A stretch of DNA of 64,000 nucleotides. Source: Bacteroidales bacterium M8 (GTDB lineage Bacteria; Bacteroidota; Bacteroidia; Bacteroidales; Muribaculaceae). The translations under genes were made by a program, and so were the position numbers. Positions 50,424 through 58,166 of the stretch are shown piece by piece. The DNA lies in assembly GCA_001689495.1 (NCBI GenBank), contig LUJS01000023.1, positions 62,001 to 126,000 on the forward strand. The letters are read 5' to 3'. The stretch's first letter is position 1, and every line of letters starts with the position of its first letter. A model generated the notes under the pieces. The model searched no databases, was not told the origin of the DNA, and saw only the letters and a list, made by a program, of their open reading frames with translations.

Positions 50424-50525
50424 TTAGAGCTCGTGATAGTTCTCGGTTTTGTTGACGCGATACATCTCTGATGCAGTTTCGCCATACCATTCAATGAGTT
50501 TCTTTGCGATTTCCTTAACTTTCAT
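50424..50525 (-). CDS. Small ORF, 33 residues, with own promoter and terminator
   Basis: The minus strand encodes a 33-residue peptide beginning MKVKEIAKKLIEWYGETASE and ending MYRVNKTENYHEL. It is charged, with an amphipathic helix in the first 20 residues, and has no signal peptide. A TAATTTTG element lies about 50 bases upstream and the bidirectional terminator lies directly downstream, so a dedicated transcript of about 170 bases is likely. I do not recognise a family. It could be a small regulatory or membrane-surface peptide; a non-coding RNA at the same place is the main alternative. Confidence 0.6.
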   Translation of the reverse strand: MKVKEIAKKLIEWYGETASEMYRVNKTENYHEL

Positions 50526-50577
50526 AACTTTAATCTTTTAGTAGGTTTTACAATTAGTCGTTCAATTTAATAACACG

Positions 50578-50585
50578 CAAAATTA
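50578..50585 (-). promoter_or_regulatory. -7 element TAATTTTG for the small ORF
   Basis: An exact TAnnTTTG match on the minus strand, in an AT-rich gap, about 53 bases upstream of the ATG at 50525. A -33 TTTG is not clear. Confidence 0.55.
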
Positions 50586-50653
50586 CTAAAAAGTTTTCAG
50601 ATATGCTATAAAATTATGTTATAAAACATATTTTTCTTTTTCGGGAAAATATG

Positions 50654-50661
50654 TATTTTTG
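50654..50661 (+). promoter_or_regulatory. -7 element TATTTTTG for hipBA
   Basis: An exact TAnnTTTG match about 66 bases before the hipB start. Between it and the ATG lies AAAGTATATTATAATATATA (50708-50727 region), a candidate operator for autoregulation by HipB. Confidence 0.55.
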
Positions 50662-50726
50662 CGGATGACATAAAGTAAAATATATCTTATCCCCGATTTT
50701 AGGGCTTAAAGTATATTATAATATAT

Positions 50727-51044
50727 ATGACTTACCAAGATGGTTATGCCGACAAGTCGGCCAGAGAGATTATCGGATTGCTGGGGCTCAGGTTCCGGTC
50801 GTACAGACAACGCATGGGGCTGACTCAGGCCGATGTTGCCGCACATGCGGGGGTGTCGGTGCTGACGGTGGTCAAGTTCGAGAGCGGCAGGGCCGAGAAT
50901 GTATCCATGCGCACCTTCTTGTCACTGCTGCGGAGCATCGGGGCACTCGCCGACATGGAGGGTGTACTCCCCGAGCTGCCTCCCGACCCGTATTCGACCC
51001 CCGAGAATAAGAGTGTGCAACGAATAAGACCGCAGAAAATATGA
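50727..51044 (+). CDS. hipB: HipB-like antitoxin, XRE-family helix-turn-helix
   Basis: The 105-residue protein contains an XRE helix-turn-helix at residues 22-75 (RFRSYRQRMGLTQADVAAHA, GVSVLTVVKFESGRAENVSM). The C-terminal tail is Pro-rich and basic. It is followed by a HipA-type kinase with an ATGA overlap, so it is the likely DNA-binding antitoxin or regulator of the pair. Such proteins usually repress their own operon through palindromes at the promoter. The AT-rich sequence just upstream of its ATG shares AAAGTATATT with the inverted repeat after hipA. Confidence 0.88.
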   Translation: MTYQDGYADKSAREIIGLLGLRFRSYRQRMGLTQADVAAHAGVSVLTVVKFESGRAENVSMRTFLSLLRSIGALADMEGVLPELPPDPYSTPENKSVQRIRPQKI

Positions 51045-52531
51045 TAACCCGGCTCAAGGTGCTATATGGCGGGCGCGAGATAGGCATGTTGATATGGGAC
51101 AAGCGCCGCGGCACCTCGTACTTCAACTTCAATCCGGCACTCGACATTGACCCGTCGCTGCTGTCGCCGCTCACAATCCCGTCTGACGCCTCGCGACGGC
51201 GCATACCCGTGTGGGGCGCGGAGGATGCTATATACAACAGGCTTCCCCCGTTTCTGGCCGACTCGCTGCCCGACCGCTGGGGCAATCTGCTGTTCGAGCA
51301 ATGGTGCCGCGAGCAACGGATACCGATCTCGTCTGTGACGCCGCTGGACAAGCTCTCGTTCATCGGCCGACGCGCCATGGGTGCCTTTGAGTTCGAGCCC
51401 GTGGCCTCCGACCCGGGTCCGCGGGGTAAGATCGACATGTCGGCGTTGGTGTCGCTGGCCCGCAAGGTGTTTGCACAGCGTCAGGATGTACATATCCTGC
51501 CCGAGGAGTCGCTGACCATGCAGGCGCTGATAGCGCTCGGCAGCTCGCCCGGAGGCCGTCAGCCAAAGGCGCTCGTGGCGATTGACCGGGCCACCGGAGA
51601 GATTCGCTCGGGCCAGATTGCCGGGCTCGAGGGGCACAGATACGGCTTGCTGAAGTTCGGTGATGCCGAATACTCGTCGGCCGAGCTCGAGATGACATAC
51701 CATGACCTTGCCGTCGATGCAGGCTTGGCGATGACTGCTGCCGAGCTGCTCGAGTTTGACGGGTCAAGGCATTTCCTCACCGAGAGATTCGACCGGGCGG
51801 ACGGACGCAGGGTACATGTCCAGACTCTTGCCGCGATGGCGCCGGGTGTCGACAGCTATGAGGGGCTCATGGATGTGTGCCGCAGGCTTGGACTCGGGGT
51901 CGATGCCCTCACCGAGGTGTTCAGGAGGATGGTCTTCAATATCCTCTCGAACAACACCGACGACCACAACAAGAATTTTTCATTCCTGATCGGTGCCGAC
52001 GGTCGGTGGTCATTGTCTCCGGCCTATGACATGACATTCATCTTCGACACGAACGGGATGCGCCCCATGAACGTGCGCTGCATGTCTGTGGGGGGCAAGC
52101 TCGCCGACATTACCATGGACGACGTGCTGACGCTGGCGGTAGACAACGATATAAGCCGCGCGAGGGGATTGACCGAGATACAACGGATTGCCCGGTCGCT
52201 CGGACGTTTCGGCGAGGTTGCCTCGTGCCATGGGGTCAATGATGCGTGTGCGGGGATCGTGGGGAGCGCCATCAATGATAACCTCCGCGCATGGGGGCTG
52301 GCCGACGAGCGTGTACGCGGGCAGTATGTCGTGGACGGACATTCGGTCGGCGATATTCACATCGAGGTTTCCTATAAAGGGAATTATCATATCCTGTTCA
52401 CCCGCGACGGTAGGCCATCGAAACTGGTCGTGGACAGCAAGTCGGAGTCGGGCAGGGCCATCAGCATGGCCGGTGCAGCCGACGCCGACGAGTCGCTGTT
52501 GCTCGAGATAATCCGTCGGAAGATGTCGTAA
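51041..52531 (+). CDS. hipA: HipA-like serine/threonine kinase toxin
   Basis: HipA kinases phosphorylate cellular targets such as aminoacyl-tRNA synthetases and induce growth arrest; the target here is unknown. The 496-residue protein has the HipA N-terminal subdomain (VLYGGREIGMLIWDKRRG, FLADSLPDRWGN). The kinase part has the ATP-binding region around LLKFGDAEYSSAELE, the catalytic loop NILSNNTDDHNKNFSFL and the metal-binding SPAYDMTF. All the expected acidic residues are present, so it looks active. The N-terminal subdomain is fused, giving the long single-chain HipA form rather than the split HipS/HipT form. It is coupled to hipB by ATGA. It points toward purU, and a long inverted repeat lies between them. 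Confidence 0.92.
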   Translation: MITRLKVLYGGREIGMLIWDKRRGTSYFNFNPALDIDPSLLSPLTIPSDASRRRIPVWGAEDAIYNRLPPFLADSLPDRWGNLLFEQWCREQRIPISSVTPLDKLSFIGRRAMGAFEFEPVASDPGPRGKIDMSALVSLARKVFAQRQDVHILPEESLTMQALIALGSSPGGRQPKALVAIDRATGEIRSGQIAGLEGHRYGLLKFGDAEYSSAELEMTYHDLAVDAGLAMTAAELLEFDGSRHFLTERFDRADGRRVHVQTLAAMAPGVDSYEGLMDVCRRLGLGVDALTEVFRRMVFNILSNNTDDHNKNFSFLIGADGRWSLSPAYDMTFIFDTNGMRPMNVRCMSVGGKLADITMDDVLTLAVDNDISRARGLTEIQRIARSLGRFGEVASCHGVNDACAGIVGSAINDNLRAWGLADERVRGQYVVDGHSVGDIHIEVSYKGNYHILFTRDGRPSKLVVDSKSESGRAISMAGAADADESLLLEIIRRKMS

Positions 52532-52534
52532 AAG

Positions 52535-52589
52535 TATATTCTGCTATATCTTAACGCCTGAAATGGGGGTTAAGGTATAGCAGAATATA
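52535..52589. terminator. 21-bp inverted repeat between hipA and purU
   Basis: Arms at 52535-52555 and 52569-52589 are complementary over 21 bases with a single G-U type mismatch. It can end transcription from both sides. The outer AAAGTATATT of the left arm also occurs just upstream of hipB, so a second role as a HipB site is possible. Confidence 0.7.
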
Positions 52590-52603
52590 TGTTGGGGTGG
52601 GGG

Positions 52604-53476
52604 TTAGCTGAAGACTATCGTCTTGTTGTTGTAGGTGAGGAGCTTGCGCTGGATGTGTTTCTCGACGGCGCGCGAGAGGACGATTTTCTCCAGATCGCGG
52701 CCTTTCTTGACGAGGTCCTCGACGGTGTCGCGGTGGGTGATGCGGGTTATGTCCTGCTCGATGATGGGGCCTGCGTCGAGCTCGGTGGTGACATAGTGCG
52801 AGGTGGCGCCTATCAGCTTGACGCCGCGCTCGAATGCCTGATGATAGGGCTTGGCACCGATAAAGGCGGGCAGGAACGAGTGGTGTATGTTGATGATGCG
52901 CCCGGGATAGCGGTCGATGAACTCCTCGCTGAGCACCTGCATGTAGCGGGCCAGCACGATGAAGTCGATGCCGTGGCGGTCGAGCAGCTCGAACTCGCGT
53001 TGTTCCATCTCGGCCTTGTTGTCGCGCGTCACGGGGATGACCTCGAAGGGTATGTCGAACTGCCGTCCCACAATGGCCAGATCGGGATGGTTGGAGATGA
53101 TGAGGGGTATCTCGACGTCCCACTCGCCCGCGGTATAGCGCGCCAGCAGGTCGTAGAGGCAGTGGCTCATCTTGCTGACGAAGATGGCCATGCGCTGGCG
53201 GTGCGAGGTGAAGCTGAGGCGGTAGGTGATGTTGTAGCGGGCGGCGTAGAGGGTGGCGAAATACTCCTTGATCTTGTCGTGGGGTATGAGGAAGTGTTCG
53301 AGGTCCCACTCGATGCGCATGAACAGGATGGAGTTGACGCGGTCTACGTACTGGTCGAGATAGAGGATGTTGCCGCCGTTGTTGTTGATGAACTCGGTGA
53401 GCACCGCTATGATGCCGGGGCTGTCGGGACAGTGCATGCGCAGCACTGCAGTGTCGCGGCGCGGGGTCAGTTCCAT
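52604..53476 (-). CDS. purU: Formyltetrahydrofolate deformylase PurU
   Basis: PurU hydrolyses 10-formyl-tetrahydrofolate to formate and tetrahydrofolate, supplying formate for purine synthesis and balancing one-carbon units. An ACT domain (residues about 1-85, with LRMHCPDSPGIIAVLTEFI) is followed by a formyl-transferase domain (from about 90). The catalytic region shows INIHHSFLPAFIGAKPY and the downstream GATSHYVTTELDAGPIIEQD, with the His and Asp residues expected. The 290-residue length is standard. I chose ATG 53476; the longer frame extends into the upstream gene without family similarity. This start overlaps the stop of the preceding SH3-like gene by 10 bases. Confidence 0.96.
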   Translation of the reverse strand: MELTPRRDTAVLRMHCPDSPGIIAVLTEFINNNGGNILYLDQYVDRVNSILFMRIEWDLEHFLIPHDKIKEYFATLYAARYNITYRLSFTSHRQRMAIFVSKMSHCLYDLLARYTAGEWDVEIPLIISNHPDLAIVGRQFDIPFEVIPVTRDNKAEMEQREFELLDRHGIDFIVLARYMQVLSEEFIDRYPGRIINIHHSFLPAFIGAKPYHQAFERGVKLIGATSHYVTTELDAGPIIEQDITRITHRDTVEDLVKKGRDLEKIVLSRAVEKHIQRKLLTYNNKTIVFS

Positions 53477-54000
53477 GGCAGCACGGTGGTGTCGTAGATC
53501 CATACGCGGGTCTTGCCCCCTACGCACGAGATTGAGCCCGTGACGTCGCTACCCTCGAATCGGGGATCGGTCATGATGACGACGCCCGGCTCGACGAGGG
53601 TGCCGGTATATGTGTTGGCGCCGTCGCGATAGTCGATCTTGAACGTGCCCTCGGTGTCGCCGGCGGTGATGGTGACGGGATAGCTCTCTTCCTCGTAGAC
53701 AAACTGATACGTGCCGGGCTGCAGGTCGAGCTTCTCGGGCGTCACGCAGGCCGACTTGGGCAGCCATGCCCCGTTCCAGCCGGGTATGTTGACGCGCCAG
53801 AAGCCCTCGGCCTCGCCGGTCTTCTCGAAGGCCATGCCCGGGAGTATGTCGATGAGGTCTTCCCACTGGTTGGGCATGGGCGAGTCGGTCGATGGTTCCT
53901 GATATATGTTGGTGGTGGTTCCGGTCACCACATATTCTGCGGCCGATGCGCAGAACGACATGGCCGCGAGGGCGACGATGGTAGCGAGAATCTTTTTCAT
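53467..54000 (-). CDS. Exported SH3-like domain protein
   Basis: The 177-residue protein has a signal peptide (ILATIVALAAMSFCASA). Residues 22-90 look like a bacterial SH3 (SH3b) domain: VVTGTTTNIYQEPS, LPGMAFEKTGEAEGFWRVNI and WNGAWLPKSAC. The remainder (residues 95-177) is a beta-rich part of unknown function. Bacterial SH3 domains usually bind cell-wall peptides or support periplasmic enzymes. The start overlaps the GH2 stop by ATGA and the stop overlaps purU, so it is translated as part of the same operon. A link with the glycosidase is more plausible than one with PurU. Confidence 0.8.
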   Translation of the reverse strand: MKKILATIVALAAMSFCASAAEYVVTGTTTNIYQEPSTDSPMPNQWEDLIDILPGMAFEKTGEAEGFWRVNIPGWNGAWLPKSACVTPEKLDLQPGTYQFVYEEESYPVTITAGDTEGTFKIDYRDGANTYTGTLVEPGVVIMTDPRFEGSDVTGSISCVGGKTRVWIYDTTVLPWN

Positions 54001-56390
54001 ATTATCGTGATTTGGGGTATTGTGTCGTCGGGTGATGAGATGATGAACTGGGCGTGTCCGTTGAACGCCGGGAACGTGAACGAGTCGGGCCGCGTACCGG
54101 GCGCGGGGCGCTCGGGGGCGTGGATGGCCGGGTCGCCGTTGCCGGCGCCGAGCAGGGTGACCCCCTCGGGGAGCGCGATGCGCAGGTCGGGACAGGCCGT
54201 GGGGGCGAATCGGCCCTTTGAGTCGAGCAGGGTGACGTTGACTATGCTGATGCCGTCCTGACGGTGTGCCGTCTCGGCCACGACCTTGGCCGCGGGGCCA
54301 GCGGTCTCGACGGTCTCCGTGAGCACGCGCTTGCCGTCGCGATAGCCGCGGGCGGTGACCTTGCCGGGTGCATAGACGGCATCGAAGGCTGCATGGCCTC
54401 CGGGCTCTACCTTGCGGCGGCCGAGGTTGCGTCCGTTGACGATGAGCTCGACCTCGTCGAGGTTGGTATAGACCCACACGGGGATGCTATCGCCCTCGTG
54501 CCCCTCGAGGTTCCAGTGGGGCAATATGTGCAGCACGGGGGTGTCGGTCCACTGGGCCTTGAGGTAATATGCCTCGTCCTTGGGGAATCCGCAATAGTCC
54601 AGCAGGCCGAACTGGCTTCCGGTGGCGGGATACTTGAGAGGGTTGGGCTCGCCGCGATAGTCGAATCCTGTCCAGTAGCACAGGCCCATGAGCCACGGGC
54701 GGTCGCGATAGAACTGCCATCCGCGGGCTATGCGGTTGAGCACGGAGTCGTGCTCGACATCGGGCGTGCGGTTGAGCGAGGCCATGCGTCCGGCCTCGAT
54801 GTCGTCGAAATAGACGCCGCGCGTGCCGCAGCCGGTGGTCTCCTCAGACCCGAACGCGATGCGGGCGGGGTTCTCGCCGCGCAGCCGCTCTATGGGGTTC
54901 TGCACGATGTAGTTGTATCCGGCCACGTCGGGTGTCTCGACCGGCCTCGGACCGCCTGCGGTGGCCACGGTCATCAGTCGGGTGGGGTCGAGGCGATGGG
55001 TGATGTCGCGCAGGTCGGCCACGATCCGGGCTCCGCGCGGGTCCCACTCGACGCCCCACTCCTCGTTGCCGACGCTCCAGAGTATTATGGAGGGGTGGTT
55101 GAAGTCGCGGTCTATCATTGCCGCGAGCTGCCCGACGTGATAGTCGTTGATGCCGAGCAGGCGGTTCTCCTCGACCACCAAGAGCCCGAGCGAGTCGCAT
55201 GCGGCCAGCATCTCGGGCGTGGCCGGGTTGTGTGAGGTGCGTATGGTGTTGACGCCATACTTCATCAGCTCCTTGAGGCGGTAGACGTTGACGGCGTCGG
55301 GAATGCCGGCGCCCACGCCGGGGTGGTCCTGATGCTGGTTCACGCCATATATCTTGAACGGCCTGCCGTTGATGGCCAGACCCGTGTCGGCGTCCATGTC
55401 GACGGTGCGGAATCCGGTGCGCACCGTCTCGGCGTCTGCCTCGGTGCCGCGCAGCGACACGCGCACGTCATATAGCTCGGGGTTGCCGGGCTGCCACAGC
55501 CTGACGCTGTCGGGTCGCAGCACCACGCGCCACGCATACTCCTCGCGCGGAGCCAGCTCGGAGGGCACCGAGACGGCCGTCGAGCTGACGCCGCCCCCCG
55601 CGGGGTTGCCGTCGGTGTCGAGCAGGTCTACGGCCACGGTGATGCCCTGATCGCGCAGCGAGTGCGAGTGGTTGGCTATGCGTCCGGTCACCTCTATGGC
55701 CGCGTTGCGTCCCGACCCGGGGGCCGAGGGGAGGTATGTCACCCTGACCGAGCCGGGCACTATGTGGATGCCGGGGGATTTCTCGAGCCAAGCGTGACGG
55801 TAGATGCCGCCCCCCTCATAAAACCATCCCTCCTCGAGGGTAGCGTCCGAGCGGACGGCGATGAGGTTGTCGTCGCCCTCCTTGAGGTATGGCGTGATGT
55901 CATATCGAGCCGTGGTATAGCCCGAGGGCTCGCCGCCGAGATAGAATCCGTTGACCCACACGCGGCTGTCGCGAAACACGCCGTCGAGCACCAGCCAGTG
56001 CTTCATGCCCGCCTCGGCGGGGTCTACGCCAAACGTGCGCCTGTACCAGCCCACCGACGTCGCGGGATATTTATAACCCACCTGCTTGTAGCCGTGGCTG
56101 TGGCTGGCCGTGCTGTCGTATGGCAGGTCGGCCACGAAGTCGTGGGGCAGGTCCACGCTGACCCATGCCGAGTCGTTGAACGCCGCGGCATAGGGCCCCT
56201 CGTTGTGTATCGAGTTGGCCTTGGTGAGATAGTTGAAGTATTCCGTTCCGCAGCCGAAGTCCTTGGCCGGGTCCGTGTGTCCGAAGGCGAAACGCCAGCC
56301 GCCGTCGAGCGAAACGCGCTCGCGGCCCCCGGCACTCAGGGCGCCGAGGGCCGCGACGGCAATGAGGAGAGCGGTGATGTTATGCTTCAT
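53997..56390 (-). CDS. Glycoside hydrolase family 2 enzyme (beta-galactosidase-like)
   Basis: This exported GH2 enzyme should hydrolyse beta-linked sugars from complex glycans. The 797-residue protein has a signal peptide (residues 1-20). Next come a sugar-binding jelly roll (residues 25-210, VSLDGGWRFAFGHTD and VWVNGFYLGGEPSGYT), an immunoglobulin-like domain and a TIM barrel from about 335 (RPFKIYGVNQHQDHPGVGAG, NTIRTSHNPATPEML). The acid/base residue is Glu443 in WSVGNEEWG, and the nucleophile is probably Glu516 in FGSEETTG. C-terminal beta domains follow. Its start overlaps the lrp-like gene by 11 bases. No SusC/SusD pair or other polysaccharide-locus gene is nearby, so it is not a typical PUL. 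Substrate cannot be told. Confidence 0.93.
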   Translation of the reverse strand: MKHNITALLIAVAALGALSAGGRERVSLDGGWRFAFGHTDPAKDFGCGTEYFNYLTKANSIHNEGPYAAAFNDSAWVSVDLPHDFVADLPYDSTASHSHGYKQVGYKYPATSVGWYRRTFGVDPAEAGMKHWLVLDGVFRDSRVWVNGFYLGGEPSGYTTARYDITPYLKEGDDNLIAVRSDATLEEGWFYEGGGIYRHAWLEKSPGIHIVPGSVRVTYLPSAPGSGRNAAIEVTGRIANHSHSLRDQGITVAVDLLDTDGNPAGGGVSSTAVSVPSELAPREEYAWRVVLRPDSVRLWQPGNPELYDVRVSLRGTEADAETVRTGFRTVDMDADTGLAINGRPFKIYGVNQHQDHPGVGAGIPDAVNVYRLKELMKYGVNTIRTSHNPATPEMLAACDSLGLLVVEENRLLGINDYHVGQLAAMIDRDFNHPSIILWSVGNEEWGVEWDPRGARIVADLRDITHRLDPTRLMTVATAGGPRPVETPDVAGYNYIVQNPIERLRGENPARIAFGSEETTGCGTRGVYFDDIEAGRMASLNRTPDVEHDSVLNRIARGWQFYRDRPWLMGLCYWTGFDYRGEPNPLKYPATGSQFGLLDYCGFPKDEAYYLKAQWTDTPVLHILPHWNLEGHEGDSIPVWVYTNLDEVELIVNGRNLGRRKVEPGGHAAFDAVYAPGKVTARGYRDGKRVLTETVETAGPAAKVVAETAHRQDGISIVNVTLLDSKGRFAPTACPDLRIALPEGVTLLGAGNGDPAIHAPERPAPGTRPDSFTFPAFNGHAQFIISSPDDTIPQITII

Positions 56391-56847
56391 CGTAGGTCAC
56401 GGGGAGCACCCTCGATATTGAGTGGTCGAGCGAGATGAGAGTCTCCGTGCCGACGACACCCGGGATTATCTGCAGTTTGTTGTTGAGCAGCTCCATCAGG
56501 TGCTCGTTGTCGCGCGCGAACAGCTTGACCAGCATCGTGTAGGGGCCCGTGGTGAAGTGGCACTCGACCACCTCGGGTATCTTCTCGAGCTCGGGCACGA
56601 CCTCGCGGTACATGGCTCCGCGCTCGAGGTTGACGCCGATGAACGTGCACGTGCGGTATCCCAGAATCTTGGGGTCGACGTTATAGCCCGAGCCGGTGAT
56701 GACGTTGAGGTCGACCATGCGCTGGATGCGCTGATGGATTGCGGCGCGAGACACCCCGCACTCCTGAGCCACATCTTTGGAGGCGATGCGTGCGTTGCGC
56801 ATCACAATTTCGAGGATTTTCCTGTCGAGATTGTCTATTTTTTCCAT
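56380..56847 (-). CDS. Lrp/AsnC-family transcriptional regulator
   Basis: The 155-residue protein has a helix-turn-helix at residues 5-55 (LDRKILEIVMRNARIASKDV, ECGVSRAAIHQRIQRMVDL) and a C-terminal RAM/AsnC ligand-binding domain (PEVVECHFTTGPYTMLVKLF). Lrp-family proteins respond to amino acids and usually act as octamers. It heads the minus-strand operon with the GH2 enzyme, the SH3-like protein and PurU. ATG 56847 is chosen because it gives the normal family N terminus (MEKIDNLDRKIL); a longer frame upstream contains a -7 promoter element. Confidence 0.95.
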   Translation of the reverse strand: MEKIDNLDRKILEIVMRNARIASKDVAQECGVSRAAIHQRIQRMVDLNVITGSGYNVDPKILGYRTCTFIGVNLERGAMYREVVPELEKIPEVVECHFTTGPYTMLVKLFARDNEHLMELLNNKLQIIPGVVGTETLISLDHSISRVLPVTYDEA

Positions 56848-56888
56848 ATATGGATTAGGTGATTCTGTTGGTTGGATGAGATTTTTGG

Positions 56889-56896
56889 CAAATATA
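56889..56896 (-). promoter_or_regulatory. -7 element TATATTTG for the lrp-GH2-purU operon
   Basis: An exact TAnnTTTG match on the minus strand about 42 bases upstream of the lrp-like ATG at 56847. No clear TTTG -33 element. Confidence 0.6.
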
Positions 56897-57043
56897 CTCA
56901 AAAAATGCCAAATAAAAATCAAATTGCCATTAAAAACGCATTTTGCGGTAAATTAATACGCTATTAGGGGCGCATTTGTCTGCCGGTGGATTCGTAATGT
57001 GCAAAAAAGCGGGCGGGTTTTCAACTTTTTTGGACACGCGGGT

Positions 57044-57073
57044 TTTGTAGGTCGTGGGAAATGTGTAACTTTG
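57044..57073 (+). promoter_or_regulatory. eda promoter (TTTG, 18 bases, TAACTTTG)
   Basis: TTTG at 57044-57047 is followed after 18 bases by TAACTTTG at 57066-57073. The leader to the ATG at 57110 is about 30 bases. Confidence 0.85.
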
Positions 57074-57109
57074 CCGTAAGAAACAACTCTAACCTTAAAA
57101 AATAATACA

Positions 57110-57778
57110 ATGGCTAAATTCGACAAGATCGCAGTCCTCGCCAAGATGGGCGAGACAGGCGTTGTCCCCGTATTCTATCACAAAGACGCCGAGGTGGCCA
57201 AGCAGGTCGTCAAGGCTTGCTATGAGGGTGGCATCCGCGCCTTCGAGTTCACCAACCGCGGCGACTTCGCACACGAAGTGTTTGCCGAGGTGGTCAAGTT
57301 TGCCGCCAAGGAGTGCCCCGACATGGCCATGGGCGTAGGCTCTATCGTAGACCCCGCCACCGCAGCCCTCTACATCCAGCTGGGTGCATGCTTCATCGTA
57401 GGCCCGCTCTTCAACCCCGAGGTATCCAAGATCTGCAACCGCCGTCTGGTTCCCTATACCCCCGGCACAGGCACCGTCAGCGAGGTCGGCGCCGCACAGG
57501 AGACCGGCTGTGATCTGGTCAAGTGCTTCCCCGGCGACGTTCTCGGCCCGAAATTCATCAAGGGTCTCATGGCTCCCATGCCTTGGACCAAGATCATGGT
57601 CACCGGCGGCGTAGAGCCCACCAAGGAGAACATCGAGGGCTGGATCAAGGCCGGCGTACACTGCGTGGGCATGGGCTCGAAGCTCTTCCCCAAGGACAAG
57701 GTTGTCGCTCAGGACTGGCAGTATGTCACCGACAAGTGCCGCGAGGCGCTCGGCTATGTGGCAGAAGCCCGCAAGTAA
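57110..57778 (+). CDS. eda: KDPG/KHG aldolase (2-keto-3-deoxy-6-phosphogluconate aldolase)
   Basis: This class I aldolase cleaves 2-keto-3-deoxy-6-phosphogluconate to pyruvate and glyceraldehyde-3-phosphate, and may also act on 4-hydroxy-2-oxoglutarate. Conserved features are GGIRAFEFTNRGD near the N terminus, the Schiff-base lysine in CDLVKCFPGDVLGP, and the phosphate-binding VTGGVEPTKENIEGWIKAG. The 222-residue length fits. It stands alone with its own promoter and terminator; no sugar kinase or uronate gene adjoins it, so its pathway partner is elsewhere. Confidence 0.95.
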   Translation: MAKFDKIAVLAKMGETGVVPVFYHKDAEVAKQVVKACYEGGIRAFEFTNRGDFAHEVFAEVVKFAAKECPDMAMGVGSIVDPATAALYIQLGACFIVGPLFNPEVSKICNRRLVPYTPGTGTVSEVGAAQETGCDLVKCFPGDVLGPKFIKGLMAPMPWTKIMVTGGVEPTKENIEGWIKAGVHCVGMGSKLFPKDKVVAQDWQYVTDKCREALGYVAEARK

Positions 57779-57806
57779 TCAGCCGGACAATACCCGCAAG
57801 ACAAAA

Positions 57807-57841
57807 AATCGGACCGTCATCGCGACGGCCCGATTTTTTTT
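57807..57841 (+). terminator. Terminator after eda
   Basis: ATCGGACCGTC at 57808-57818 pairs with GACGGCCCGAT at 57824-57834 with one mismatch, followed by a T run. Confidence 0.9.
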
Positions 57842-57862
57842 CTTAACCTTAAATCTAATACC

Positions 57863-57955
57863 ATGAAAACACAGTGCAAATATAGTAACTACAATACTAA
57901 GACAACCAAAGGGGTCAAATGGTTCGGAGAGGGGAGTGGGATTAACTTTTATTAA
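57863..57955 (+). CDS. Possible small ORF, 30 residues
   Basis: ATG at 57863 opens a frame of 30 codons (MKTQCKYSNYNTKTTKGVKW at the start, ending INFY). It follows the eda terminator and an AT-rich stretch. The peptide is basic with many Asn, Thr and Lys. No promoter consensus is evident just upstream, and no family is recognised. It may be chance. Confidence 0.25.
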   Translation: MKTQCKYSNYNTKTTKGVKWFGEGSGINFY

Positions 57956-57968
57956 CAGAGAGTGGGGA

Positions 57969-58038
57969 TAGTTGGACTAGTTGGACTAGTTGAACTAGAA
58001 AAACTAGACCAACTAGATCAACAAGAAAAACCAGACCA
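57969..58038. repeat. GTTGGACTA-type nonamer repeat with inverted half
   Basis: Left part: tandem units TAGTTGGAC, TAGTTGGAC, TAGTTGAAC. Right part: CTAGACCAA, CTAGATCAA and degenerate units in inverse orientation, so the array can fold into a hairpin. Same unit family as at 20863-20914. Confidence 0.85.
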
Positions 58039-58139
58039 AGCTGTTATCAAAAGTTAACGAAAGTGTGCAATTTGCGAGGAAATGTTAACAAATATCAACT
58101 TTTGCGGGCTCGGATTCGTCGAGGGCAAAATATTAGACT

Positions 58140-58147
58140 TAACTTTG
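58140..58147 (+). promoter_or_regulatory. -7 element TAACTTTG before the acyl-CoA ligase gene
   Basis: An exact -7 match 20 bases before the ATG at 58167; the -33 half is not evident. Confidence 0.55.
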
Positions 58148-58166
58148 CAGTCAAATAATTACAGCT

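Larger units (their letters stand above)
57779..58166. other. Gap between eda and the acyl-CoA ligase gene
   Basis: This 388-base region contains the eda terminator (57807-57841), a possible 30-residue small ORF (57863-57955), a nonamer repeat (57969-58038) and a -7 promoter element (58140-58147). No other gene is visible. Confidence 0.65.

Noticed and set aside
53997..56390. Polysaccharide utilisation locus around the GH2 gene
   Set aside because: No SusC/SusD pair, hybrid two-component sensor or second glycosidase is present next to it.
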